The notes beneath the pieces were generated by a model, which saw only the letters and a program-made list of their open reading frames with translations, made no database searches and had not been told where the DNA came from. From DASRHK01 sp963776465 (GTDB lineage: Bacteria; Pseudomonadota; Gammaproteobacteria; Nevskiales; Nevskiaceae): a DNA stretch of 64,000 bases. The translations under genes were made by a program, and so were the position numbers. Where the stretch lies: assembly GCA_963776465.1 (NCBI GenBank), contig CAVZMV010000002.1:992001-1056000 (forward strand), given 5' to 3'. Positions 31,524 to 41,722 of the stretch are shown in pieces. How positions within the stretch are numbered: the stretch's first letter is position 1; every line of letters begins with the position of its first letter.

Positions 31524-31594
31524 GGAGATGTCCGGTTGCTGGGGCGGGCGCAGAGTTTGACACAGGGTCCTATACGCGGGTTCGGGGAGCGCGG

Positions 31595-32398
31595 ATGAGT
31601 TCCTCAGGCGAGATCAAGCAGGTCCCGATCGACCTGATCCGGCCCGGCTCGCAGCAGGCGCGGCGCTATTTCGACCCCGACGCGCTGCGCGAGCTGTCCG
31701 CGTCGATCCGCGAATCCGGGGTAGTGCAGCCGATCGTGCTGCGCACCACGGTCTGGGGCTACGAGCTGCTCGCCGGGGAGCGCCGCTGGCGCGCCGCGCA
31801 GCAAGCGGGGCTGCACGAGATCCCGGCGGTGGTCCGCGACGACCTGTCCGACCGCGAGGCCTTCGTCATCGGCCTCATCGAGAACCTGCAGCGCGAGTCG
31901 CTGACGCCGATGGAGACCGCCGCGGGCTTGAAGCGCCTGGGCGAGATGTTCGCGCTCACGCACGAAGAGATGGGCGAGCGGGTCGGCAAGTCGCGCGAGT
32001 ACGTGTCCAACCACCTGCGGCTGCTCAACCTCACCCCGGCCGTGCAGAGCATGGTCAACGAGGGCCTGGTGTCTCTCTCGCACGCCAAGGTGCTGGCGGG
32101 ATTGGCGGTGGAAGAACAAGGCCTGCTGGCGGTGCAGGTCGCCACGCAGGGAATCTCGGTCCGGGCATTGGAGCGGCGCGTGGCCGCGGCGCGTCGCAAG
32201 CGCGCGGGCGAGAGCCTGGTCTTCATGCCGGCCAAGCCCAGCGACTGGAAAGTGCTCGAGCGCGAGCTCGGGGAATTCTTCGGCTATCCGGTCCTGGTGC
32301 AGGCGGGCAAGGACGGCAAAGGCGAGCTGCGCGTGCGATTCCATTCACTCGACGAGCTCGACGGCATCCTGCAGCGCATCGGTTACATGGGGAAGTAA
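31595..32398 (+). CDS. ParB/Spo0J-family DNA-binding protein
   Basis: 267 residues. The ParB CTPase domain is clear (VPIDLIRPGSQQARR; GVVQPIVLR; ELLAGERRWRAAQQAG; ENLQRESLTPMETA, the GxxR-like C and P motifs), followed by a KorB/ParB helix-turn-helix (EEMGERVGKSREYVSNHLRLL). The C-terminal about 50 residues differ from the usual ParB dimer domain. There is no parA next to it, and I saw no parS-like palindrome. It may be the chromosomal ParB or a Noc-like relative. A DnaA-box-like sequence lies 85 bases downstream, and mnmG, often near the origin, is 1.3 kb away. Confidence 0.85.
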   Translation: MSSSGEIKQVPIDLIRPGSQQARRYFDPDALRELSASIRESGVVQPIVLRTTVWGYELLAGERRWRAAQQAGLHEIPAVVRDDLSDREAFVIGLIENLQRESLTPMETAAGLKRLGEMFALTHEEMGERVGKSREYVSNHLRLLNLTPAVQSMVNEGLVSLSHAKVLAGLAVEEQGLLAVQVATQGISVRALERRVAAARRKRAGESLVFMPAKPSDWKVLERELGEFFGYPVLVQAGKDGKGELRVRFHSLDELDGILQRIGYMGK

Positions 32399-32471
32399 GC
32401 AGTGAACAGATTGCGAAATGCAAAACTCGAGGCTCAACTCTTGCATCCCGCACGTCTTACTCACAGCTTGC

Positions 32472-32491
32472 TTGGATAAGCTTGTGGATAA
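32472..32491 (-). promoter_or_regulatory. DnaA-box-like sequence and degenerate second copy
   Basis: On the minus strand 32483-32491 reads TTATCCACA, the consensus DnaA box. Eleven bases to the left, 32472-32480 reads a related TTATCCAAG. Two boxes alone do not make an origin, and the surrounding 175-base gap has only a modest A+T-rich stretch (TGATGATTTTTTTACC at about 32540). Confidence 0.5.
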
Positions 32492-32573
32492 GCGCCGTGG
32501 CAGACCGCTCGAACCCGCGCCAGGCCGTGATCCGCTCCTTTGTGATGATTTTTTTACCGCTATGTTGCATTGA

Positions 32574-33167
32574 ATGCTGACGCAGCTCGCGCTGGATTTT
32601 TCTTCCTGGCGAATCGTCGAGCGTGTCTCGCGAAAGGCGCGTCGCATCCGCATCGAGATCCGCACGGCCGACGAGGTGTTGCTGGTGATCCCGCACCGCG
32701 CCTCAAGACGCGAGGCGCACGCGTTCCTCCAGAGCCGGACGTCGTGGATCCAGCGCAAGCTCTCGCAACTGCGGCAGCGAAGCCCGACGCCGCCGACCGT
32801 GCCGCTGCGCTGGGAAGCTGCTGAGCTGAAGACACTGAAGAACAACGCGCGGGCCGAGGCGCAGCGGCTGATGGCGATCGAAGCGCCGCGGCTCGGCGTC
32901 AGGCCGGCCGGCTTGCGGATCGCCGATCAGCGGACCCTGTGGGGCAGTTGCGGCGCGAGCGGGCGCATCAGCCTGAACTGGCGGCTGGTGCTGGCGCCGC
33001 CGGAGGTCCTGCGCTACGTGGTGATCCACGAGCTGGCGCACCTGGTGCACCGTAACCATTCGGCGCGGTTCTGGAATCTGGTCGAGCGCCAGATGCCGGA
33101 CTTTGCAATTGCGCGCCGCTGGTTACGCGAGCACGGCAGCCAGCTTCACGGCGCTGGCAACACATAG
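32574..33167 (+). CDS. YgjP-like (DUF45/M48-related) metallopeptidase
   Basis: 197 residues. The family signature is complete: LWGSCGASGRISLNWRL, then the zinc motif VIHELAHLVHRNHS and ARFWNLVE. Relatives such as E. coli YgjP are soluble, SprT-like putative metalloproteins of unclear substrate. The start ATG at 32574 follows 175 bases of non-coding DNA. A promoter/hairpin and the CBS gene follow. Confidence 0.92.
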   Translation: MLTQLALDFSSWRIVERVSRKARRIRIEIRTADEVLLVIPHRASRREAHAFLQSRTSWIQRKLSQLRQRSPTPPTVPLRWEAAELKTLKNNARAEAQRLMAIEAPRLGVRPAGLRIADQRTLWGSCGASGRISLNWRLVLAPPEVLRYVVIHELAHLVHRNHSARFWNLVERQMPDFAIARRWLREHGSQLHGAGNT

Positions 33168-33180
33168 TTCCGCGGCGGGG

Positions 33181-33218
33181 TTGTCTTTACCCGGCGGACA
33201 GGGGTGTAATGTCCGCCG
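33181..33218 (+). promoter_or_regulatory. Promoter overlapping a perfect hairpin ahead of the CBS gene
   Basis: TTGTCT (33181-33186) and TGTAAT (33205-33210) are 18 bases apart. A perfect 9-base inverted repeat, CGGCGGACA (33192-33200) and TGTCCGCCG (33210-33218), encloses the -10 box in its 9-base loop. The palindrome could be an operator or the terminator of the preceding gene. The start codon of the CBS gene is at 33249 with GGGGAG upstream. Confidence 0.45.
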
Positions 33219-33248
33219 TTCGGGCGCCGCAGACGGGGAGATAACAAC

Positions 33249-33650
33249 ATGGCAACGCTGGACACCTTGACCGCCAAGGACTACATGAACGCGCAGATGG
33301 TGACGCTGGCGCCCGACACCGACGTCATGGCGGCGATCAACATCTTCGTGCGGCGCGGCATCGGCAGCGCGCCGGTCGTGGCCGAGGACGGCAAGCTGCT
33401 CGGCATGCTGTCGGAGAAGGATTGCCTGAAGGCGGCCCTGACCGCCAGCTACGAAGGATCCGCCGGCGGCCCCATCAAGGAATTCATGAGCGGCAAGACC
33501 GTGGTCGTCGCCCCCGAGACGACGCTGCTCGAGGTCGCGTCGATGTTCGTGGACTCCAACTTCAAGCGCTACCCGGTGGTCAAGGACGGCAAGCTTCTGG
33601 GGCTCATCTCGCGCGCCAACGTCTTGCGGGCGATCAACGATCACAGCTGA
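33249..33650 (+). CDS. CBS-domain-pair protein
   Basis: 133 residues made only of two CBS repeats (TAKDYMNAQMVTLAPDTDVMAA to LLGMLSEKDCLK, and IKEFMSGKTVVVAPETTLLEVA to LLGLISRANVLR). Stand-alone CBS pairs bind AMP, ATP or SAM and regulate partner enzymes; the partner is unknown. The gene is monocistronic, bounded by the hairpin promoter upstream and the REP pair downstream. Confidence 0.93.
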   Translation: MATLDTLTAKDYMNAQMVTLAPDTDVMAAINIFVRRGIGSAPVVAEDGKLLGMLSEKDCLKAALTASYEGSAGGPIKEFMSGKTVVVAPETTLLEVASMFVDSNFKRYPVVKDGKLLGLISRANVLRAINDHS

Positions 33651-33667
33651 TCCGAAGGATCAGCGCT

Positions 33668-33739
33668 GTAGGAGGGGCTGTTGGCCCCGATTTGGTTGGA
33701 TCACCGCGGACGCAAGTCGGGGCTGACAGCCCCTCCTAC
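33668..33739. repeat. Inverted REP pair (GTAGGAGGGGCTG family)
   Basis: Left copy 33668-33690 reads GTAGGAGGGGCTG then TTGGCCCCGA; right copy 33717-33739 is its near-perfect inverse. Between them are 26 bases. This is the paired REP (BIME-like) arrangement known from pseudomonads and xanthomonads. It lies between converging genes, and the right copy's TAG is the mnmG stop codon. It probably also ends both transcripts. Confidence 0.9.
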
Positions 33740-35547
33740 ATCGACGCGCTTTTCCGCAGCTGCCCGATCTTGCGCAGATGCACCAGCAGCAGCGAGACCG
33801 CTGCCGGCGTGATGCCGGAGATCCGGCCGGCCTGCGCGACGGTTTCGGGTCGGTGCTGCGCCAGCTTCTGACGCACTTCGGCCGATAGGCCGCTGACCGC
33901 CGCGTAGTCGAGGTCCGGCGGCAGGCCGGCGTCCTCGTAGCGACGGCTGCGCTCGATCTCGGCAGCCTGGCGCTCCACGTAGCCGGCGTACTTGGTCTCG
34001 ATCTCTATCTGCTCGGCGACGTCGGCGTCGGTGGCCGGCGCCAGGCCCTGCGCCACAAGCTCGGCGTACCGCGTTTCCGGTCGGCGCAGCAGCGCAAGGG
34101 CGCGGCCCTTGCCAAGCTCGTCGCGCACCTTGCCCAGGTGCTCCTGCTTGTGGGAATACCGCTGCCAGCGCGCGTCGTCGACCAGGCCCAGGCGCCGTCC
34201 CACCGGCGTCAGGCGTGCGTCGGCGTTGTCCTCGCGCAGCAGCAGCCGATATTCGGCGCGTGAGGTGAACATCCGGTACGGCTCGGTGGTGCCGCGCGTG
34301 ACCAGGTCGTCGACCAGCACGCCGATGTAGGCCTCGTGACGCTGCGGCACCCAGGCCGGCAGATCGCGCACCGCCAGCGCCGCGTTGATGCCGGCGAGAA
34401 GTCCTTGCGCCGCCGCTTCCTCATAGCCCGTGGTGCCGTTGATCTGCCCGGCGAAATACAGGCCGCCGATGATCTTGGTCTCCAGCGAGCGCTTGAGGTC
34501 CCGCGGATCGAAGTAGTCGTACTCGATGGCGTAGCCGGGGCGGGTGATGCGCACCGCTTCCAGCCCCTTGATCGTGCGCACGAAGCGCTCCTGCACGTCG
34601 TAGGGCAGCGAGGTCGAGATGCCGTTGGGATAGATCTCGCGCGTGGACAGCCCCTCGGGCTCCAGGAAGATCTGGTGCGAGGCCTTGTCGGCGAAGCGGT
34701 TGACCTTGTCCTCGACGCTCGGGCAGTAGCGCGGCCCCGTTCCTTCGATCGCGCCGGTGAACATCGGAGATTGAGCGAATCCCTCGCGGATGATCTCGTG
34801 CGTGGCCGCGTTCGTATGGGTGATGTGACAGGGGACCTGGCGCGGATGCTCCTCGCGCGTTCCCAGGAACGAGAACACGGGGGTCGGCTCGTCGCCCGGC
34901 TGTTCCTGCAGGACAGCCCAGTCGATCGTGCGACCGTCCAGGCGCGGCGGCGTGCCGGTCTTGAGCCGGCCCACGCGCGGATGCAGCTCGCGCAGTCGCG
35001 CGGCCAGCGCGTTGGACGGCGGATCGCCGGCGCGTCCACCCTGGTGATTGGTGAGGCCGACGTGGATCTTGCCGCCGAGGAAGGTGCCGGTCGTCAGCAC
35101 CACGGCCGGCGCCAAGAACTCCAGGCCCAGGCGCGTGACGACGCCGCCGACCCGTCCGTTCTCGACGATCAGGTCCTCGACCTCCTGCTGGAACAGCGAC
35201 AGCCCTGGCTGGTTCTCGATCGCCTCCCGGACGGCCAGGCGATAAAGCACGCGATCCGCCTGCGCGCGGGTCGCACGCACCGCCGGACCCTTGCTGGCGT
35301 TCAGCATGCGGAACTGGATGCCTGCGCGGTCAGCGGCGCGGGCCATCAGGCCGCCAAGCGCGTCGATCTCCTTGACGAGATGGCCCTTGCCGATACCGCC
35401 GATGGCCGGATTGCAGGACATCTGTCCCAGCGTCTCGATCGACTGGGTGATCAGCAGCGTCTGCGCGCCCATGCGCGCGGACGCCAGCGCCGCCTCGGTG
35501 CCGGCATGGCCGCCACCGATGACGATGACGTCGAAGCGGTTGCTCAC
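33736..35547 (-). CDS. mnmG: tRNA uridine 5-carboxymethylaminomethyl modification enzyme MnmG (GidA)
   Basis: 603 residues, slightly shorter than E. coli (629). The FAD site VIGGGHAGTEAALA, the CNPAIGGIGKGHLVKEIDALGG region and the second FAD motif FFAGQINGTTGYEEAAAQG are clear. MnmG with MnmE modifies the wobble uridine of several tRNAs. Unlike the common mnmG-rsmG-parA-parB layout, no rsmG follows, because the converging CBS gene is downstream. The stop codon TAG comes from the REP pair. The gene starts 7 bases after the response-regulator stop. Confidence 0.98.
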   Translation of the reverse strand: MSNRFDVIVIGGGHAGTEAALASARMGAQTLLITQSIETLGQMSCNPAIGGIGKGHLVKEIDALGGLMARAADRAGIQFRMLNASKGPAVRATRAQADRVLYRLAVREAIENQPGLSLFQQEVEDLIVENGRVGGVVTRLGLEFLAPAVVLTTGTFLGGKIHVGLTNHQGGRAGDPPSNALAARLRELHPRVGRLKTGTPPRLDGRTIDWAVLQEQPGDEPTPVFSFLGTREEHPRQVPCHITHTNAATHEIIREGFAQSPMFTGAIEGTGPRYCPSVEDKVNRFADKASHQIFLEPEGLSTREIYPNGISTSLPYDVQERFVRTIKGLEAVRITRPGYAIEYDYFDPRDLKRSLETKIIGGLYFAGQINGTTGYEEAAAQGLLAGINAALAVRDLPAWVPQRHEAYIGVLVDDLVTRGTTEPYRMFTSRAEYRLLLREDNADARLTPVGRRLGLVDDARWQRYSHKQEHLGKVRDELGKGRALALLRRPETRYAELVAQGLAPATDADVAEQIEIETKYAGYVERQAAEIERSRRYEDAGLPPDLDYAAVSGLSAEVRQKLAQHRPETVAQAGRISGITPAAVSLLLVHLRKIGQLRKSASM

Positions 35548-35554
35548 GGCAGCC

Positions 35555-35941
35555 CTAGATCTTCCAGCTGCCCGTGATCAGCGCGGTGTTGACCGCGTCA
35601 ACGACCTTCTTGGGGTCGGTGCTCTTCTTGGAGAGCACCATCGTCACGTCCGAGTTCTTGGCGGCATTGACCTGCCAGGCGATGGCGCCGGCGGTGAACA
35701 CCACCACGGGGAGCTTCTTGGTGCGCGGGTCGGAGCGGACCTTCTCGAGCCACTGCAGCCCGTTCAGGCGAGGCATGGACAAGTCCAGCAGCACCACGTC
35801 GGGGCGGTGCCGGTAGGCCATGGCGAGCCCGGCCTCGCCGTCCTCGGCGATCAGGACTTCGTCGAATCCCGAAGACGCGAACAGGCTTTCGTAGACGGCG
35901 ATGATCACCGGGTCGTCGTCGATCAGCAAAACTTTCTTCAC
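35555..35941 (-). CDS. Single-domain response regulator
   Basis: 128 residues from the GTG at 35941, preferred because it follows the kinase stop (35952) by 10 bases with GAGG upstream; an ATG at 35986 inside the kinase gene would add 15 residues. It is a bare receiver domain: VLLIDDDP acidic pocket, phospho-acceptor in VVLLDLSMPRLNG, and lysine in VLSKKS. It has no output domain and may pass phosphate on or act by binding. It is encoded with the hybrid kinase and is the likely partner of its HPt domain. Confidence 0.92.
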   Translation of the reverse strand: MKKVLLIDDDPVIIAVYESLFASSGFDEVLIAEDGEAGLAMAYRHRPDVVLLDLSMPRLNGLQWLEKVRSDPRTKKLPVVVFTAGAIAWQVNAAKNSDVTMVLSKKSTDPKKVVDAVNTALITGSWKI

Positions 35942-35951
35942 AACCTCATCC

Positions 35952-38429
<2,478 letters not shown>

Positions 38430-38509
38430 CGTCGGATCGGAGGAGGAAGGCTCGAAGAGGTACCGCCCTGTTCTTGTCGCGACATCATATCAACAACCCC
38501 CCGCCGCTC

Positions 38510-38896
38510 TTACGGCAAAGGCGCCCCGTCCGGCTCGGCAAACTGCGTACGGCCGGCGGCAATTTGCGCCGTGCTGTAGTGGCGGGCGATGAGGGAGCGC
38601 GCGTCGCTGAACAGATCGGGATTTCGCCCGGAGAAGGCCTCCCAGCCTTCCTCGGGACGGCCCATGCGGGCGTGGATGATGTGCATGAACGCCAGGGTCA
38701 GCGTCAGATGGAATTTTTCCGCAGCGCCGACGCGCTGCACGTACGCCTGCAACAGGTCGCGGAATCCGTGCGCCGCCTCGCGTAAGGGGCGCGAGCGCAG
38801 GCAGTGCCAGGCCGCGCGCACGTGATTGCGATGCGTGAACTCCGCCGGGGGCAGGGTGCCGTCGCCGAGCCGGCGCAGCAGCGCCTCCTCATCCAT
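38510..38896 (-). CDS. Conserved hypothetical protein, 128 residues
   Basis: I do not know a function. The protein is soluble and mostly helical. It starts MDEEALLRRLGDGTLPPAEF and contains THRNHVRAAWHCLRSRP and KFHLTLTLAFMHIIHAR, histidine-rich segments that recall small cofactor- or metal-binding helical bundles. It is read after the DUF962 gene with 15 bases between them. Confidence 0.75.
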   Translation of the reverse strand: MDEEALLRRLGDGTLPPAEFTHRNHVRAAWHCLRSRPLREAAHGFRDLLQAYVQRVGAAEKFHLTLTLAFMHIIHARMGRPEEGWEAFSGRNPDLFSDARSLIARHYSTAQIAAGRTQFAEPDGAPLP

Positions 38897-38915
38897 GGCC
38901 CGCGGCGCGCCCTAC
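38897..38915 (-). repeat. GTAG-headed REP variant, copy D
   Basis: On the minus strand it reads GTAGGGCGCGCC followed by GCGGGCC, a shortened variant of copies A-C. Its TAG (38912-38914) is the stop codon of the DUF962 gene, and it ends directly at the ATG of the next gene. Confidence 0.55.
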
Positions 38916-39229
38916 AGCGCGATCTTGCCGGTCAGGGTCTGCCACCACATGCGCCAGTCGCCGAGATAGCTCAGCCATGGGTACTTGAACGTGGCGGGCT
39001 TGTTGTGTTCGAAGAAGAAGTGTCCGACCCAGGCGAAGGCGTAGCCCTGCACGAACGCGACGCCGATCAGCCACCAGGTGCGCGTGAGGATGGCGCAGGC
39101 CACCAACACGATCCCGAGGCTGGTGCCCACGAAATGCAGGCGCCGGCAGGTCCGGTTGGAATGCTCGGCCAGGTAGTACGGGTAGAAGTCGTCCAGGCTC
39201 TCGTAGCTCGGGGATGTTTGTTGGTTCAT
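38912..39229 (-). CDS. DUF962 / Mpo1-like membrane protein
   Basis: 105 residues. The N-terminal SLDDFYPYYLAEHSNRTCRRLHFVGT and the later WVGHFFFEHNKPATFKYPWLSYLGDWRMWW are the Mpo1 signature with its iron-type histidines. Two membrane helices lie between. Yeast Mpo1 is an Fe(II) dioxygenase shortening 2-hydroxy fatty acids by one carbon; the bacterial role is unproven. Confidence 0.93.
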   Translation of the reverse strand: MNQQTSPSYESLDDFYPYYLAEHSNRTCRRLHFVGTSLGIVLVACAILTRTWWLIGVAFVQGYAFAWVGHFFFEHNKPATFKYPWLSYLGDWRMWWQTLTGKIAL

Positions 39230-39325
39230 GGCATGCTCCGCCTGTAATCAGGCAGTTTAGTGACCGTAACGCAAAGACCACGCTAGTAATAATGGCCCAA
39301 ACACGGCGCGTCGCGAAGACTCCGC

Positions 39326-39775
39326 ATGGCTGAAGAACGACCTCTGCTGGGTTGGCGGGAATGGGTGGCGTTGCCTGCCCTCGGCGTCAGCCGGATCAAG
39401 GCCAAGATCGACACCGGCGCGCGCTCCTCGGTGATCCACGCCTACGCCATCGAGCACCTTCCGGGTGGACGCATCCGCTTCGAGGTGCGTCCGCGCCGCG
39501 GCAGCACGCAGTCGGTCTGGTGCGAGGCGCTGCTGCTGGACGAGCGCGTGGTCGCCGATTCCGGCGGCCACCGCGAGAGCCGGCCGTTCATCCGCACGCC
39601 GGTGCGCATCGGCGCCACCGAATGGAACATCGACGTCTCGCTGACGGCCCGCGGCTCGATGCTGTTCCGGATGCTGCTGGGCCGCGTGGCGATCGCCGGC
39701 CGCTTCCGCGTGGATCCGGCCGCGTCCTACCTGATGGGCCGGCTGTCCCGAAAGACCCCTACGACGACTCCATGA
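39326..39775 (+). CDS. rimB: RimB-like retropepsin-type protease (ATP-dependent zinc protease family)
   Basis: 149 residues. It has the aspartic-protease-like motif AKIDTGARSSVIHA and the companion region MLFRMLLGRVAIAGRFRVDP. In Pseudomonas the homologue RimB trims the glutamate tail that RimK adds to ribosomal protein S6. It is directly upstream of rimK and overlaps it by ATGA, supporting the assignment. It is the first gene of a six-gene operon. Confidence 0.9.
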   Translation: MAEERPLLGWREWVALPALGVSRIKAKIDTGARSSVIHAYAIEHLPGGRIRFEVRPRRGSTQSVWCEALLLDERVVADSGGHRESRPFIRTPVRIGATEWNIDVSLTARGSMLFRMLLGRVAIAGRFRVDPAASYLMGRLSRKTPTTTP

Positions 39776-40677
39776 AGATCGCGATCCTCTCGCGCAACCC
39801 GAACCTCTATTCGACCCGCCGGCTGGTGGAGGCAGGGGAGAAGCGCGGCCACGTCGTCAAGATCATCGACGTGCTTCGTTGCTACATGAACATCGTGCCG
39901 CACTCGCCGGAGATCCATTACCGCGGACGCAAGCTGGAGCGCTTCGACGCGGTGATCCCGCGCATCGGCGCCTCGGTCACGTTCTACGGCACCGCCGTCG
40001 TGCGCCAGTTCGAGATGATGGGCGTCTACTGCCTGAACGAGAGCGTGGCGATCACGCGCTCGCGCGACAAGCTGCGCGCGCTGCAGCTCTTGGCGCGCAA
40101 GGGCATCGGGCTGCCCGTCACCGGCTTCGGGCACGCGCCCGACGACACCAAGGACCTGGTCAAGCTGGTCGGCGGTGCGCCGCTGATCATCAAGCTGACC
40201 GAAGGCACGCAAGGCGTCGGCGTGGTGCTCTGCGAGACGGACCCGGCGGCCGAGTCGGTGATCGAGGCGTTCCGCGGGCTCGATGCGTACTTCCTGATCC
40301 AGGAATTCGTCCGCGAAGCCGAGGGCGCCGACATCCGCTGCATCGTCGTCGGCGGCAAGGTGATCGCCGCCATGCTGCGCAAGGCCAAGGACGGGGAGTT
40401 CCGGTCCAACCTGCATCGCGGCGGCACCGCCACCAGCATCAAGATCACGCCGGAAGAGCGCTCGACCGCCACGCGCGCCGCCAAGATCATGGGCCTGAAC
40501 GTCGCCGGCGTGGACATCCTGCGCTCCAATCAGGGGCCGGTGGTGATGGAGGTCAACTCCTCGCCGGGCCTGGAGGGCATCGAGGAGACCACGGGCGTCG
40601 ACATCGCCGACCAGATCCTGGACTTCATCGAGAAGAATGCGCGGCCGGGCAAGACGCGCACCAGGGGCCATGGCTGA
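39772..40677 (+). CDS. rimK: Ribosomal protein S6--L-glutamate ligase RimK
   Basis: 301 residues (E. coli 300) from the ATG at 39772. The ATP-grasp fold is complete: LIIKLTEGTQGVGVVL, IQEFVREAEGADIRCIVVGG, RSNLHRGG and VMEVNSSPGLEGIE. It adds glutamates to the C-terminus of S6 and in pseudomonads adjusts translation. The stop lies eight bases inside the next gene, so RimB, RimK and the AstE-like enzyme are translationally linked. Confidence 0.97.
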   Translation: MKIAILSRNPNLYSTRRLVEAGEKRGHVVKIIDVLRCYMNIVPHSPEIHYRGRKLERFDAVIPRIGASVTFYGTAVVRQFEMMGVYCLNESVAITRSRDKLRALQLLARKGIGLPVTGFGHAPDDTKDLVKLVGGAPLIIKLTEGTQGVGVVLCETDPAAESVIEAFRGLDAYFLIQEFVREAEGADIRCIVVGGKVIAAMLRKAKDGEFRSNLHRGGTATSIKITPEERSTATRAAKIMGLNVAGVDILRSNQGPVVMEVNSSPGLEGIEETTGVDIADQILDFIEKNARPGKTRTRGHG

Positions 40678-41722
40678 AACCGGGCAAATCCCGTTCTCCA
40701 TCGGCGGCGTGCAGGTGCCGGCGGGCCAGCGCGTCACCGTCAACCTGCCGGTGGCCAACCTCTACACCAATTCGCCGGTGGTGCTGCCGGTCATCGTGCA
40801 GCACGGGCTGCAGCCGGGTCCGCGGCTGTTCGTCAGCGCGGCGCTGCACGGCGACGAGATCATCGGCGTGGAGATCATCCGCCGGCTGCTGCGCCTGGCC
40901 GAGCTCAAGAACCTGGCGGGCACGCTGCTGGCGGTGCCGATCGTCAACGTCATGGCGTTCCTGCACCAGTCGCGCTACCTGCCGGACCGGCGCGACCTTA
41001 ATCGCAGCTTCCCGGGCTCGGACTCGGGTTCGCTGGCCGCGCGCCTCGCCAACCTGTTCCTGAAGGAGGTGGTCGGCCGCTGCGAATGCGGCGTGGACCT
41101 GCACACGGGCGCCATCCACCGGCCCAACCTGCCGCAGATCCGCGCAGACCTCACCAACCCGGCGACGCTGGCGCTGGCGCGCGCCTTCGGCGCGCCGCTC
41201 CTGCTGAACTCCAATCCGACGCCGGGCACGTTGCGGGAATACACCACCAAGAAGGGCATCCCCGTGCTGCTGTATGAATCCAGCGAGGCGCTGCGCTTCG
41301 ACGAGACCTGCATCCGCATCGGCGTGCAGGGCACGCTCAACGTCATGTACGAGCTGAAGATGCTGGAGCGGCCGGCGTCGGCCACGCGGCGCGTGGTCGA
41401 GCCGGTGGTGGCCACGTCCAGCACCTGGGCCCGCTCGCCGGCGAGCGGCATCGTCCGCGCCTACGTGGCGCTCGGCGACGAAGTGAAGTTCGGCCAGACG
41501 CTGGGGATCGTCGGCGATCCCTTCGGCGAGATCGAGACGGTGATCGCGAGCCCCACCGAAGGCGTGGTCATCGGCCGGCTGAACATGCCGCTGGTGCACG
41601 AGGGCGATGCGCTGTTCCACATCGCCCGCGTCGAGAACGTCGCCGCCGCGCGCTTCACCATGGGCCACCTGCGCGAGGACGCGGCCGTGTGGCATTCCAT
41701 CGACGAGCCGCCGATCGTCTGA
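40670..41722 (+). CDS. Succinylglutamate desuccinylase/aspartoacylase-family hydrolase
   Basis: 350 residues from the ATG at 40670 (AGGGG upstream). Zinc site: SAALHGDEIIG (His and Glu) and GVDLHTGAIHR (His); catalytic glutamate in LLYESSEALRF. Residues 270-350 form a small beta domain like a biotinyl/lipoyl fold (SGIVRAYVALGDEVKFGQ). The family removes acyl groups or trims glutamate. Its coupling to rimK suggests action on a glutamyl product, such as tail removal or substrate recycling; this is inference. Confidence 0.9.
   Translation: MAETGQIPFSIGGVQVPAGQRVTVNLPVANLYTNSPVVLPVIVQHGLQPGPRLFVSAALHGDEIIGVEIIRRLLRLAELKNLAGTLLAVPIVNVMAFLHQSRYLPDRRDLNRSFPGSDSGSLAARLANLFLKEVVGRCECGVDLHTGAIHRPNLPQIRADLTNPATLALARAFGAPLLLNSNPTPGTLREYTTKKGIPVLLYESSEALRFDETCIRIGVQGTLNVMYELKMLERPASATRRVVEPVVATSSTWARSPASGIVRAYVALGDEVKFGQTLGIVGDPFGEIETVIASPTEGVVIGRLNMPLVHEGDALFHIARVENVAAARFTMGHLREDAAVWHSIDEPPIV

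Noticed and set aside
30931..31563. A 210-codon frame overlapping folE with an attractive ATG start
   Set aside because: It is out of frame with the conserved GTP cyclohydrolase sequence and becomes Arg/Pro-rich nonsense.
32399..32573. The gap after the ParB-like gene as a replication origin
   Set aside because: Only one consensus and one degenerate DnaA box, no clear A+T-rich unwinding region, no dnaA or parS nearby.
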